64,000 bases of DNA from Niabella yanshanensis (lineage in GTDB: Bacteria > Bacteroidota > Bacteroidia > Chitinophagales > Chitinophagaceae). The stretch's first letter is position 1; every line of letters starts with the position of its first letter. The notes below the pieces were generated by a model that had not been told where the DNA came from, ran no database searches, and saw only the letters and a program-made list of their open reading frames with translations. Made by a program: the position numbers and the translations under genes. Below are positions 8,458 to 16,348 of the stretch, piece after piece. Where the stretch lies: the NCBI RefSeq assembly GCF_034424215.1, contig NZ_CP139960.1, positions 930,001 to 994,000 of the forward strand, read 5' to 3'.

Positions 8458-9501
8458 TTACTGATTACTCATTTTCTTATTGTTCGCCAGCTGGACAGCG
8501 CTTTCTATCGCCAACACCATGGCATCCGGACTTGCGATGCCCTTACCCGCAATTTCAAAGGCTGTTCCGTGATCAACTGATGTTCTTATTATCGGCAAGC
8601 CCAGGGTAATGTTTACACCTTTTACGCTTTCCATCTGCTGCTTCTCAGCGTTCCACTTAAATCCGGCTAATTTGAAGGGAATATGTCCCTGATCGTGGTA
8701 CATAGCTACTACCCCACCGTAAGCCCCCGTAGCTGCTTTGGCAAACATAGTATCCGGGGGTACAGGACCTTCCACATCATAACCACGGCTGCGCGCCTCT
8801 TCAACTGCCGGTAATATTTCCTGGTCATCTTCTGTACCAAACAGCCCGCTATCACCAGCATGCGGGTTTAAACCGGCCACACCAATTTTAAGGTTAGTCT
8901 TACCCAGACTTGTAAGCCCATTACGTAGTAATTCTATTACTTCCAGTATGCGATCTTTTTTAACCAGGTCACAGGCCTGCCTTAATGAAACGTGTGTGCT
9001 TACGTGAATAACATTGATATGATCCTCCACCAGCAACATAGCGTATTTTTTTGTATTGGTGTAGTGCGCATAAATCTCGGTATGGCCGGCAAAATGATGA
9101 CCGGCTTCATTGATCGATTTTTTATTGATCGGTCCGGTAACCGTAGCATCTACTTCACCTGCCAATGCCAATTGTATCGCTTTTTCCACCGACCTAAAGC
9201 TGGCTTCGCCGCACATGGCATCAATCTTACCGTACTCGAGTTTCGACGTATCCACGTTTTTCAAATCCACCACATCGATCGTACCGAAAGCAAAACCAGC
9301 ATCCGCTGGCTTTTCAATACTATTTACTTTTACATCCAGACCTAGTTCAGTAATGATCTTTTCAAATACCCCTGCATCACCAGTAATCAGTGGTCTGCAT
9401 ATCTCGTATATCTTTTTATCTTTTAAAGCTTTTACTGAAATCTCAGGACCAATACTGGCAGGATCGCCCATTGTAATAGCTACTATAGGTAAAGTATTCA
9501 T
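8458..9501 (-). CDS. pdxA: PdxA-family 4-phospho-acid-sugar dehydrogenase (PdxA2-like)
   Basis: The 347-residue protein starts LPIVAITMGDPASIGPEI, the PdxA signature. Metal-binding His residues are seen in STHVSLR (H170), NPHAGD (H214) and YHDQGHIP (H269), with VTGPINKKS before them. Classical PdxA oxidises 4-phosphohydroxythreonine in vitamin B6 synthesis. PdxA2 paralogs next to DUF1537 kinases instead oxidise and decarboxylate 4-phospho-D-threonate or -erythronate to dihydroxyacetone phosphate. The kinase next door, two lyases and symporters favour the catabolic role (inference). It starts 5 bases after the stop of the upstream lyase gene, so the two are likely cotranscribed. A B6 role cannot be excluded if no other pdxA exists in the genome. 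Confidence 0.85.
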   Translation of the reverse strand: MNTLPIVAITMGDPASIGPEISVKALKDKKIYEICRPLITGDAGVFEKIITELGLDVKVNSIEKPADAGFAFGTIDVVDLKNVDTSKLEYGKIDAMCGEASFRSVEKAIQLALAGEVDATVTGPINKKSINEAGHHFAGHTEIYAHYTNTKKYAMLLVEDHINVIHVSTHVSLRQACDLVKKDRILEVIELLRNGLTSLGKTNLKIGVAGLNPHAGDSGLFGTEDDQEILPAVEEARSRGYDVEGPVPPDTMFAKAATGAYGGVVAMYHDQGHIPFKLAGFKWNAEKQQMESVKGVNITLGLPIIRTSVDHGTAFEIAGKGIASPDAMVLAIESAVQLANNKKMSNQ

Positions 9502-9506
9502 TATTT

Positions 9507-10412
9507 CTAGTTGAAATTAATTTGCTGTAAATGTTGAATTAATTGTGTTGCCTGCTCATCGCTCTGTGGCTGCAATGGAGGCATCACCACCGCTTCGCAA
9601 AGTCCGCGTTGCTGCATCAACACTTTTAATGCCCAAAGGCTCTCACCCAGGGTTCTGCCGGATTGGTACAGGTTTCCTCCTGTATCACTATGCTGCTGCA
9701 TTTCATAAGCCAGGTCCTTATTTTCTGCCTCTACAGCTTCCTGCATTTTTTGATAAATGCCTGGAAATACATTACCAGTACTGGGTATCAGGCCATCACT
9801 CCCTCCCAGCAATGCATCTGCCGACCTGGCGGCCCATCCCAGGAAATGGCCAAAGTCGCTGCGATTCTTCCATAACTGCAATGATTGCTGCAACCTTTCA
9901 TCACTGCGTTCAGAATCTTTTGTAGCTACGATGTTAGGATGATGGCTTAATTCGTCTATAACGGATAAAGGAATGCTCATATGGGTAGTAGCCGGTATAT
10001 TGTAGATGATCAGTGGCACGGATATCGCATTGGCCAAATCTTCAAAATATTGTTTCATCTGGCTTTCTGTTAACACATAGTAAGAAGGCAAGGTAGCAGC
10101 CACTGCATCTACCCCCTTATCGGCGCAGTAATTTGCAAAATCAACAGACTCACCGATGACATTAGAGGAGACTCCTGCATAAAGAACAGAGCCTGGTTTT
10201 TTAAATTTCACAGCTGCCATTACATAGTCTTTCTTTTGCTGAAAAGAAAGAGAAGGAGCTTCCCCGGTAGTGCCTAAAATAAAAGGTGATGCATTATGCG
10301 CGTAGAAATTATTAAATATTCGCTCTACGGCAGCTTCATCTATGGCCCAATCCTCTTTAAGCGGCGTTACAGCCGGCACAATTATTCCTTTAAATTTGTT
10401 TTCTATACTCAT
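9507..10412 (-). CDS. DapA/NanA-type lyase (dihydrodipicolinate synthase family)
   Basis: This 301-residue TIM-barrel protein has all family marks: FILGTTGEAPSLS (phosphate/carboxylate-binding loop, residues 45-57), Tyr137 in LIIYNIPATT and the Schiff-base Lys165 in IVATKDSE. The family includes dihydrodipicolinate synthase, N-acetylneuraminate lyase and 2-keto-3-deoxy acid aldolases and dehydratases. Its place between pdxA and an alcohol dehydrogenase, in a carbohydrate region with a second paralog, argues for cleavage or dehydration of a 2-keto-3-deoxy sugar acid to give pyruvate or a related acid. A lysine biosynthesis role is unlikely. It is cytoplasmic, with no signal peptide. Confidence 0.83.
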   Translation of the reverse strand: MSIENKFKGIIVPAVTPLKEDWAIDEAAVERIFNNFYAHNASPFILGTTGEAPSLSFQQKKDYVMAAVKFKKPGSVLYAGVSSNVIGESVDFANYCADKGVDAVAATLPSYYVLTESQMKQYFEDLANAISVPLIIYNIPATTHMSIPLSVIDELSHHPNIVATKDSERSDERLQQSLQLWKNRSDFGHFLGWAARSADALLGGSDGLIPSTGNVFPGIYQKMQEAVEAENKDLAYEMQQHSDTGGNLYQSGRTLGESLWALKVLMQQRGLCEAVVMPPLQPQSDEQATQLIQHLQQINFN

Positions 10413-10468
10413 TGATCATATTTTATTTGTTTCGTGCCGACACGAAACAAGGCTTGGTTTCATGGCTT

Positions 10469-11626
10469 TTACCCCATTGCAGCCTTATAAATAGCTATTG
10501 CATCCTGCTCTGAGATCTCTCTCGGATTATTCTTTAATAAACGTTGCACTTTCATGGCATCTGTTGCCATTTGAGGAATCGCCTCGCCTGGTACATTTAC
10601 CTCTTTTAATGTAAGCGGGATACCACAAGCTTTAATAATCGACTTGACACGCTCCACACCGGCTGCTGCTGTAACTGCATCATCTGCTTGTTTGTCGCAC
10701 CCTAAAGCTACAGCCACTTCAGCGTACTTCTTAGTAGCTGATGGGATATTATACTCCATCACATACGGCAATAACAAGGCATTAGACAAGCCATGTGCCA
10801 GGTGAAACATACTCCCCAACGGATAAGAAAGTGCATGTACGCCCGCAGTATTAACGGGACCAAGGCAGAAGCCTCCCAACAGGCTGCCCATTGCTACTTT
10901 CTCTCTGGCTTCTACATTATCCCCCTGCTTTACTGCCGTTTCGATATGGGCTCCAATTAAACGCATACCCTCGTAAGCCATCATATCTATAAACGGTTGC
11001 GCAAATTTATTAGTATATGCCTCCATGCAATGCGTCAGCGCGTCAATTCCTGTAGCTGCGGTAATTGCAGGTGGAACTGAAATCGTCAGCAAAGGATCTA
11101 CATACACAATATCGGGAACCAGGAAAGGACTAATGATTCCTTTTTTCTGATTATCGGCATCATCTACCAGGATCGCATTAGGAGAAGCCTCGCTGCCCGT
11201 ACCCGATGTAGCCGGTACGCAGATCAGTTTCTTTTTCCTGCCTTTTAATAACCCTATACCAACATACTCTCTTAATTGCTGCTCATTATCCAGCTGGGCT
11301 GCAACCAGCTTGGCAATATCCAATACACTACCACCACCAATGCCAATTACCACATCAGGATTGAACTCCTGAACAGGCTGCATCAGCTTTTCAAAGTCGC
11401 TAAACGTAGGCTCCTGAACAATACTGGTATCCGTCTGTACCGCAATACCTGCATCTTCTAATTGCTTTACAAAACCTGCTATTGCATTCTGCAAAGGTTC
11501 AATCGTTGCAATAAATGCTTTAGACAGCTGTAACCCTTGTACTTCTGCTGCCAGTTGCTCTAAACTTCCATTGGCAAAAACCAGTTTGCCGGGAAAAAAT
11601 ATTTTTAAGTTATTCGTCAGTTCCAC
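10469..11626 (-). CDS. Iron-containing alcohol dehydrogenase
   Basis: The 385-residue protein matches the iron-type alcohol dehydrogenase family. It has the nucleotide-binding GIGGGSVLDIAK (GGGS at residues 97-100), VPATSGTGSEAS, and metal ligands at D195 and H199 (GIDALTHCMEAY), H264 and H278 (FHLAHGLSNALLLP). It likely interconverts an aldehyde or ketone and an alcohol with NAD(P)H. Between two DapA-type lyase genes, it could reduce an aldehyde product such as glycolaldehyde or lactaldehyde, or oxidise a hydroxy acid, at the end of a sugar-acid route (inference). Confidence 0.87.
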   Translation of the reverse strand: MELTNNLKIFFPGKLVFANGSLEQLAAEVQGLQLSKAFIATIEPLQNAIAGFVKQLEDAGIAVQTDTSIVQEPTFSDFEKLMQPVQEFNPDVVIGIGGGSVLDIAKLVAAQLDNEQQLREYVGIGLLKGRKKKLICVPATSGTGSEASPNAILVDDADNQKKGIISPFLVPDIVYVDPLLTISVPPAITAATGIDALTHCMEAYTNKFAQPFIDMMAYEGMRLIGAHIETAVKQGDNVEAREKVAMGSLLGGFCLGPVNTAGVHALSYPLGSMFHLAHGLSNALLLPYVMEYNIPSATKKYAEVAVALGCDKQADDAVTAAAGVERVKSIIKACGIPLTLKEVNVPGEAIPQMATDAMKVQRLLKNNPREISEQDAIAIYKAAMG

Positions 11627-11659
11627 TCTTATAATTGTTCGTTCTTTTAATCTTTTTAT

Positions 11660-12613
11660 TTATGCAAAGTTCTTTGCGGAAACAGGCTCAATATTTAACC
11701 GCTCGCACCAGCATAAAAATTTATCATGCAAGGCATCTACTTCCTTTTTCTGATCGGGTGTTAAATGCAACGCATAAGCACGACTGATCGTTCTCACCGG
11801 CAAACCTCTTTTTTGCAAGAAATATTTAGCGCTCATCGGGTAGGCAATATGGATCATGGGGTCAACTGCAGTTAACTCCTGCTGCAGCCATTGCACTTCC
11901 GCCTGCTTTCCCGGATTATTAGCATTCTCCACCATCCACACCAATACTTCCGGATAAAAGTTACCCGATATAGAAGACATACCTATAGCACCATGCTGCA
12001 TACTAAACATCACATTGGGCGTATGTGCATCATAAAACTCCAGCTTATTAGGTACTCCCTTCAGTATATCCAGTTTCGCTTTCACATTCTCATGTGTAAT
12101 AGATGTGTCTTTATGATAGATCAGACGATCGGCCAGTAATAGTTTCCTGAATACATCGGCTTCGATGATGCGCTTGTATGGCGCAGGACATTCATACATT
12201 CCCAATGGGATGTTGCCTGTAAGCGCAAACATTTTCTCAAAGTTCTGTAACAACACTTCATTACTATCTTCCACTTTAGCATAGTGCCCAGTAATCAATA
12301 TCACCGCATCAACACCTGTGTCATAAATGCGTTTGGTAAAGTCAGCCTTATCTTCGATTGTGAGACCAAATGATCCGGTTGCTACAATGGGAACACGCCC
12401 ATTGACATATTTTACGATATGTTGTGTTAGCTGCAATCTTTCTGCCTCGCTGATGCTGAACATTTCACTGCTCAGGCAATTAGCAAAAATACCTTTCACG
12501 CCTGCCTGGAGGTAAAAATCCAAAAGGGTATTTACTGCATCGAAATCTATATTAGCCTTCAGGTCGAAAGGCGTAATCATTACTGGCACAAATTTTCCGG
12601 CAATCGTTTGCAT
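11660..12613 (-). CDS. Second DapA/NanA-type lyase, divergent
   Basis: The protein has 317 residues with the DapA fold: N-terminal KFVPVMITPFD, Tyr140 in LGMYECPAPYKR and Schiff-base Lys168 in LIYHKDTS. The usual GTTGE loop is replaced by NCLSSE (residues 45-50), so the group that binds the pyruvate-like carboxylate differs from standard lyases. It is clearly divergent from the paralog at 9507-10412, so the two should catalyse different steps. It lies downstream of a sodium symporter gene, which suggests that carrier and lyase handle the same substrate. A sugar-acid aldolase or dehydratase is the best guess. Confidence 0.72.
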   Translation of the reverse strand: MQTIAGKFVPVMITPFDLKANIDFDAVNTLLDFYLQAGVKGIFANCLSSEMFSISEAERLQLTQHIVKYVNGRVPIVATGSFGLTIEDKADFTKRIYDTGVDAVILITGHYAKVEDSNEVLLQNFEKMFALTGNIPLGMYECPAPYKRIIEADVFRKLLLADRLIYHKDTSITHENVKAKLDILKGVPNKLEFYDAHTPNVMFSMQHGAIGMSSISGNFYPEVLVWMVENANNPGKQAEVQWLQQELTAVDPMIHIAYPMSAKYFLQKRGLPVRTISRAYALHLTPDQKKEVDALHDKFLCWCERLNIEPVSAKNFA

Positions 12614-12765
12614 CGCTTTTTGCGTTAAAGTTGAAAGTTTTTATGTATAAACTCATGTAGGAAACTATTATTGTAATGGAAGATTTTGCTATACCATAGA
12701 TCATTACAAAATATTATTTCCCTGCTGTCATCATAACTCATTTGGAACATAGTTATATGTATGTA

Positions 12766-14334
12766 TTAATTAAAGGTTGAGGCCTTCTCTTTTTTAAAAG
12801 CAGTTAACAATACACCTGTCAGGAATATGGTTAACGTGCCAACTACAATAACCATGTTGATATGAAGCACTGATTTAAATGCGTCATATGCAGGAGGCAA
12901 CTGTGGGGAAAAAGTCAACCACAAGATCACCAATATACCCACTATTACAGCTACGATTGCCTGACCACTTTTTGTCTTCTTACTCATAATACCCAGGAGG
13001 AATAATCCAAGCATACCTCCGGCAAAAATACCCGACAATTGCCACCAGATATCCAGCACACTTTTTATGCCCAGCATGGCCAGTCCGGTTCCTAATCCAA
13101 TCAAACCAAATATAACCGTTGTGATATAAAGCAATCTCAACTCACCCTTACCGGCCAGATCCGGTTTAAAATAACGTTGGTAAATGTCTTTGGTAAATAC
13201 GGTGGCACATGCATTCATACCGGAACTGATTGTGCTCATGCCAGCCGAAAGAATGGCAGCTATAATCAAGCCCAAAAATACTTTAGGTATTTTATGTACC
13301 ATAAAATGCGGCATTACTTTATCGCCGTAGTCCGCTGGTTGTAAAGTTGCCGCCAATGCACTAACCTGCTCGTTAGTAGCACCTCCGCCCAGTTTTTCTG
13401 ATGCCACTGTATGTTTTAAGCCGTCTATCAAATCCGGATTTATCTGGTAATAGGAAAACAATGCGGATCCGATAATAAAAAACAATAATGACGCCGGTAC
13501 ATACATGGCTACGCAAAGCCATATAGATTTTTTTGCCTGTGTGGTATCTATCGCCGTATGATAACGCTGCACATAATTCTGGTCCATGCCAAAATTATTA
13601 AGGTTGATAAAAAAGCCATACAGGAACACTACCCAAAAACCGGATGTAGTAAAATCTAATTTCATGGTACCCAGGCTGAACTTATCCTGCGCCATTCCTA
13701 TTTCATAAGCTTTTTCTATACCACCGGGAATTTCCCTGATCACCAGGTATAGGATCAATAATGCCCCCAGCGTTTTTAAAACACCCTGTACCACTTCTGT
13801 CCAGATCACGGCCTCCATCCCCCCCATCACCGTATAAATAATGATGCATACACCCATCACAATCATAATAGATGCCATGGAAAACCCTAACAGCGCCTGC
13901 AGACTTAATGCCATCCCAAAGAAAACCGAGCCCATACGCGCAAACTGTGTCAATACAAAGCATACTACAGCATAGGTACGCGCCCAGGGACCAAAGCGAT
14001 GCTCCAGGTGTGTATAAGCCGAGACCTCACCCGTACTCCGATAAAACGATACAAAATATTTAGCGGCAAAAAACGCGGCAAATGGCATCGAAATGCTGAA
14101 TACAAAAGAGTTCCAGTTGCTACCAAATGCCTTACCTGGTACTCCCAAAAAAGTATTGCTACTTAGGAAGGTGGCATAAATGGACAGGCCTATCGCCCAC
14201 CCCGGGATACGTCCCGAAGCTTTAGTAAACTGGTCGGCATTTTTATTCTTACGCGAGAAATAAAAACCAATCCATACCATACCAATAAGATACAGTACAA
14301 TGATACAAAGGTCGATGAGCGGTATATTTTTCAT
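12766..14334 (-). CDS. Sodium:solute symporter (SSS family), second
   Basis: The protein has 522 residues with about 13 hydrophobic segments. It starts IPLIDLCIIVLYLIGMVWIG and has a LSIYATFLSSNTFLGVPGKA segment typical of the SSS sodium site. It should import a small sugar or sugar acid. It leads the set symporter, lyase, alcohol dehydrogenase, lyase, pdxA. The 152-base spacer to the next gene (12614-12765) is AT-rich, with no clear terminator. It is distinct from the carrier at 4235-5791, so it is not a recent duplicate. Confidence 0.85.
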   Translation of the reverse strand: MKNIPLIDLCIIVLYLIGMVWIGFYFSRKNKNADQFTKASGRIPGWAIGLSIYATFLSSNTFLGVPGKAFGSNWNSFVFSISMPFAAFFAAKYFVSFYRSTGEVSAYTHLEHRFGPWARTYAVVCFVLTQFARMGSVFFGMALSLQALLGFSMASIMIVMGVCIIIYTVMGGMEAVIWTEVVQGVLKTLGALLILYLVIREIPGGIEKAYEIGMAQDKFSLGTMKLDFTTSGFWVVFLYGFFINLNNFGMDQNYVQRYHTAIDTTQAKKSIWLCVAMYVPASLLFFIIGSALFSYYQINPDLIDGLKHTVASEKLGGGATNEQVSALAATLQPADYGDKVMPHFMVHKIPKVFLGLIIAAILSAGMSTISSGMNACATVFTKDIYQRYFKPDLAGKGELRLLYITTVIFGLIGLGTGLAMLGIKSVLDIWWQLSGIFAGGMLGLFLLGIMSKKTKSGQAIVAVIVGILVILWLTFSPQLPPAYDAFKSVLHINMVIVVGTLTIFLTGVLLTAFKKEKASTFN

Positions 14335-14410
14335 ACCTGTTTTTTATATGACAAGATTCAATTTGGTTTAGCAATCCTATATTAATACATAATAGCACCA
14401 TGCCAAACTT

Positions 14411-14518
14411 AACCGCAAAGCCGCCAGGACGCCACGAAATACAATACTATTTCCTATACCGAAATACCTCGCGCCTTGCGTCGTTGCGCCTGCCCGACCT
14501 GCTGGCGGGGCCAAGCTT
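14411..14518. repeat. Intergenic CGCAAAG-type inverted repeat plus GC hairpin
   Basis: The spacer holds AACCGCAAAG with CCGCCAGGACGCC, then, about 45 bases on, GCGCCTTGCGTCGTTGCGCC, an imperfect inverted match to the first part. Directly after comes CCCGACC-TGCT-GGCGGG, a small GC hairpin. Degenerate CGCAAAG repeats of this kind are frequent between genes in Bacteroidota. Nothing else is seen in 14335-14538. Confidence 0.5.
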
Positions 14519-14538
14519 TTGCAAACAATAGGCACCCA

Positions 14539-15657
14539 TTAATCATCTGTAACCACACCCTTACTCACTTTAATCTTTCCAGGCCATTTTTGATCTTTGA
14601 TTTCGGTAAGTTTCAAGTTAGACGGATCAATCCTGACATATTTGATCCGCTGCCTTCTCCAGGTATACACCACGTGAACTATCCCGTCTTTACTTTGAAT
14701 GATTGACGGATAAGAGTACTGGCTTATCGGTGAATCTTCCAGCACCAAAGCTGCATACCATTTTTTGCCATCTTTAGATACCGAAATATTTAAAGGTGTG
14801 CGCGGTCCCTTTCCTTTAACCCACGATGAATCGGGCAACACATGATTGTATACCAGCAAATGCCTTCCATCCTTTAAAGTTACCGCATCGGTACCTGAAT
14901 TGTTATTAGGCATATCGAGCGTCGTCATTTCAGACCAGGTTTTACCACCATCCTTACTCCAGCTCTGGTAAAGCACTGTATTCCTGGTACGCCCTAAGGT
15001 TTGCAGATCCCCGTTTTTATATTTTAAGATAGAAGGCTGAATAGCCATTATTTTTTTACCATCATTGATAGGATCTGACTTGGTCCATGTTTTACCCCAG
15101 TCCTTTGTATATTCAAAATGAACTTTCCAACCATCTTTCTCCGTGCTTGAGGGACAAACTAATACACCATTAATTAATTCAGGTTTATTTTTTACGGGTC
15201 CGAGAAACCCTGAAGGTAAAGCCTCCCGAGCACTCCAGGTATGTCCATGATCCGTTGAACGTTTTAACCAGCCCGTCCAGCCGGCAACATTTGGACCAAT
15301 TTTATAGAACAGGATCAATTCCCCACCTGGCACCTGGTATAAAACCGGATTATAACAGGCATAGCGTAAAGTATCATTCAATACACCGTCCGCTGCCATG
15401 GCTGGCTTCGACCAGTTCCCATTTTTCAAATGACTGGTATAAATACAAACATCCTTATTTCCCTCCTTTGTCCCACCAAACCAGGCGGCTACCAATCCTT
15501 GGGGTGTTTCTGCTATGGTTGCCGAATGACTCGACGGAAAGCTGGCGGTATCGAATATAAATTCGTCTGTAATGATACCCTGCTTCCAACGATCCTTTTG
15601 CGCGTTAGACGATATAGCTAACAATAAAAGGCAAAAAGAAATTAAACTAATCTTCAT
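14539..15657 (-). CDS. Exported BNR/sialidase-like beta-propeller enzyme
   Basis: The 372-residue protein has a signal peptide (residues 1-19, ending SSNAQ) and three Asp-box motifs: STDHGHTWS, TKDWGKTWT and SKDGGKTWS, plus a weaker SKDGKKWY. This fits the BNR_2 sialidase-like propeller family. True sialidase activity is not shown. In pectin-degrading loci, similar propellers include GH33 enzymes acting on Kdo or Dha, and rhamnose-glucuronate-cleaving GH145/PL42 proteins. The GH78 gene 700 bases upstream makes a pectin side-chain role plausible. It is the last gene of the long run starting at the LacI gene and lies 7 bases after the DUF3826 gene. Confidence 0.72.
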   Translation of the reverse strand: MKISLISFCLLLLAISSNAQKDRWKQGIITDEFIFDTASFPSSHSATIAETPQGLVAAWFGGTKEGNKDVCIYTSHLKNGNWSKPAMAADGVLNDTLRYACYNPVLYQVPGGELILFYKIGPNVAGWTGWLKRSTDHGHTWSAREALPSGFLGPVKNKPELINGVLVCPSSTEKDGWKVHFEYTKDWGKTWTKSDPINDGKKIMAIQPSILKYKNGDLQTLGRTRNTVLYQSWSKDGGKTWSEMTTLDMPNNNSGTDAVTLKDGRHLLVYNHVLPDSSWVKGKGPRTPLNISVSKDGKKWYAALVLEDSPISQYSYPSIIQSKDGIVHVVYTWRRQRIKYVRIDPSNLKLTEIKDQKWPGKIKVSKGVVTDD

Positions 15658-15664
15658 TGAAATA

Positions 15665-16330
15665 TTATTTTTTATTCTGGGCTGCTTTTTCAGCGTTTCT
15701 TTTATTCACATAATCTTTGAATAATTGTTTCCAACTGCGTCCGTTACTATTCAGGTATTGTTCGCATTTAGTTTTGTAGATCTCAAAAATGGCCGAGATC
15801 TCTTTCATGCTTTTATAATCGATCGCCTGTTCACGCGCCTGTTTCAGATTTTTCAATATTTCAGTATGCTCTTTATCCGTAAGATCGGGCACTATGGCTT
15901 CATAGCCTTTCAACGTAAAAGCTACTTTACCTATGGTATATTGATCTAAAATGGCTTCAACCTGCTGTGGTGTTAACTCTGCTTTCAGGATATTCATCAG
16001 GTTTTCATGAACCGCTTTCGGTTTTTGCGAACAATAGATTACTTCCCAGTCTAAATTGCTCAAGACATTCCCTGTACCAGGATTGATCCCGCCCGGATTA
16101 TCTTTTACCGGATGCGAATTGTGCCAATCTCTTACTTCCGTAAGATGTTGAGCAATAGCGGCCTGAACTTTTTGTTTTTTACTTTCGTCGGATAACTTTA
16201 AGTCATTCACCCATTCGGTAGCTTTTTTTTGTAATTCCTGGTTGTCGGCAGGCACTTGTGCATAAAGTCGGCCAGACGCCATCGCCACGGATAAAGCTAT
16301 TATGCTGATACTTTTTTTAAGGCTGATCAT
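15665..16330 (-). CDS. DUF3826-like exported protein
   Basis: The 221-residue protein has a Sec signal (hydrophobic residues 8-20, ending RLYAQ). The mature part is helical and charged, with WVNDLKLSDESKKQKV, RDWHNSHP and a Lys-rich C-terminus. It matches what I recall of the DUF3826 family, often found beside GH78 and other plant-polysaccharide enzymes in Bacteroidota. The family has no known reaction. It lies between the GH78 and sialidase-like genes at short spacing (18 and 7 bases), so it is surely cotranscribed with them and probably periplasmic. Confidence 0.6.
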   Translation of the reverse strand: MISLKKSISIIALSVAMASGRLYAQVPADNQELQKKATEWVNDLKLSDESKKQKVQAAIAQHLTEVRDWHNSHPVKDNPGGINPGTGNVLSNLDWEVIYCSQKPKAVHENLMNILKAELTPQQVEAILDQYTIGKVAFTLKGYEAIVPDLTDKEHTEILKNLKQAREQAIDYKSMKEISAIFEIYKTKCEQYLNSNGRSWKQLFKDYVNKRNAEKAAQNKK

Positions 16331-16348
16331 ATGAGCTGTTTATGTAGA

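Noticed and set aside
5879-9501. Kinase plus PdxA as the oxidative apiose route via 3-oxo-isoapionate
   Set aside because: That route needs apiose dehydrogenase, lactonase and RuBisCO-like or transcarboxylase enzymes; none is in the window. The threonate/erythronate type is the simpler reading.
9110-9514. Plus-strand open frame of 134 codons
   Set aside because: It lies antisense to pdxA, with no independent support.
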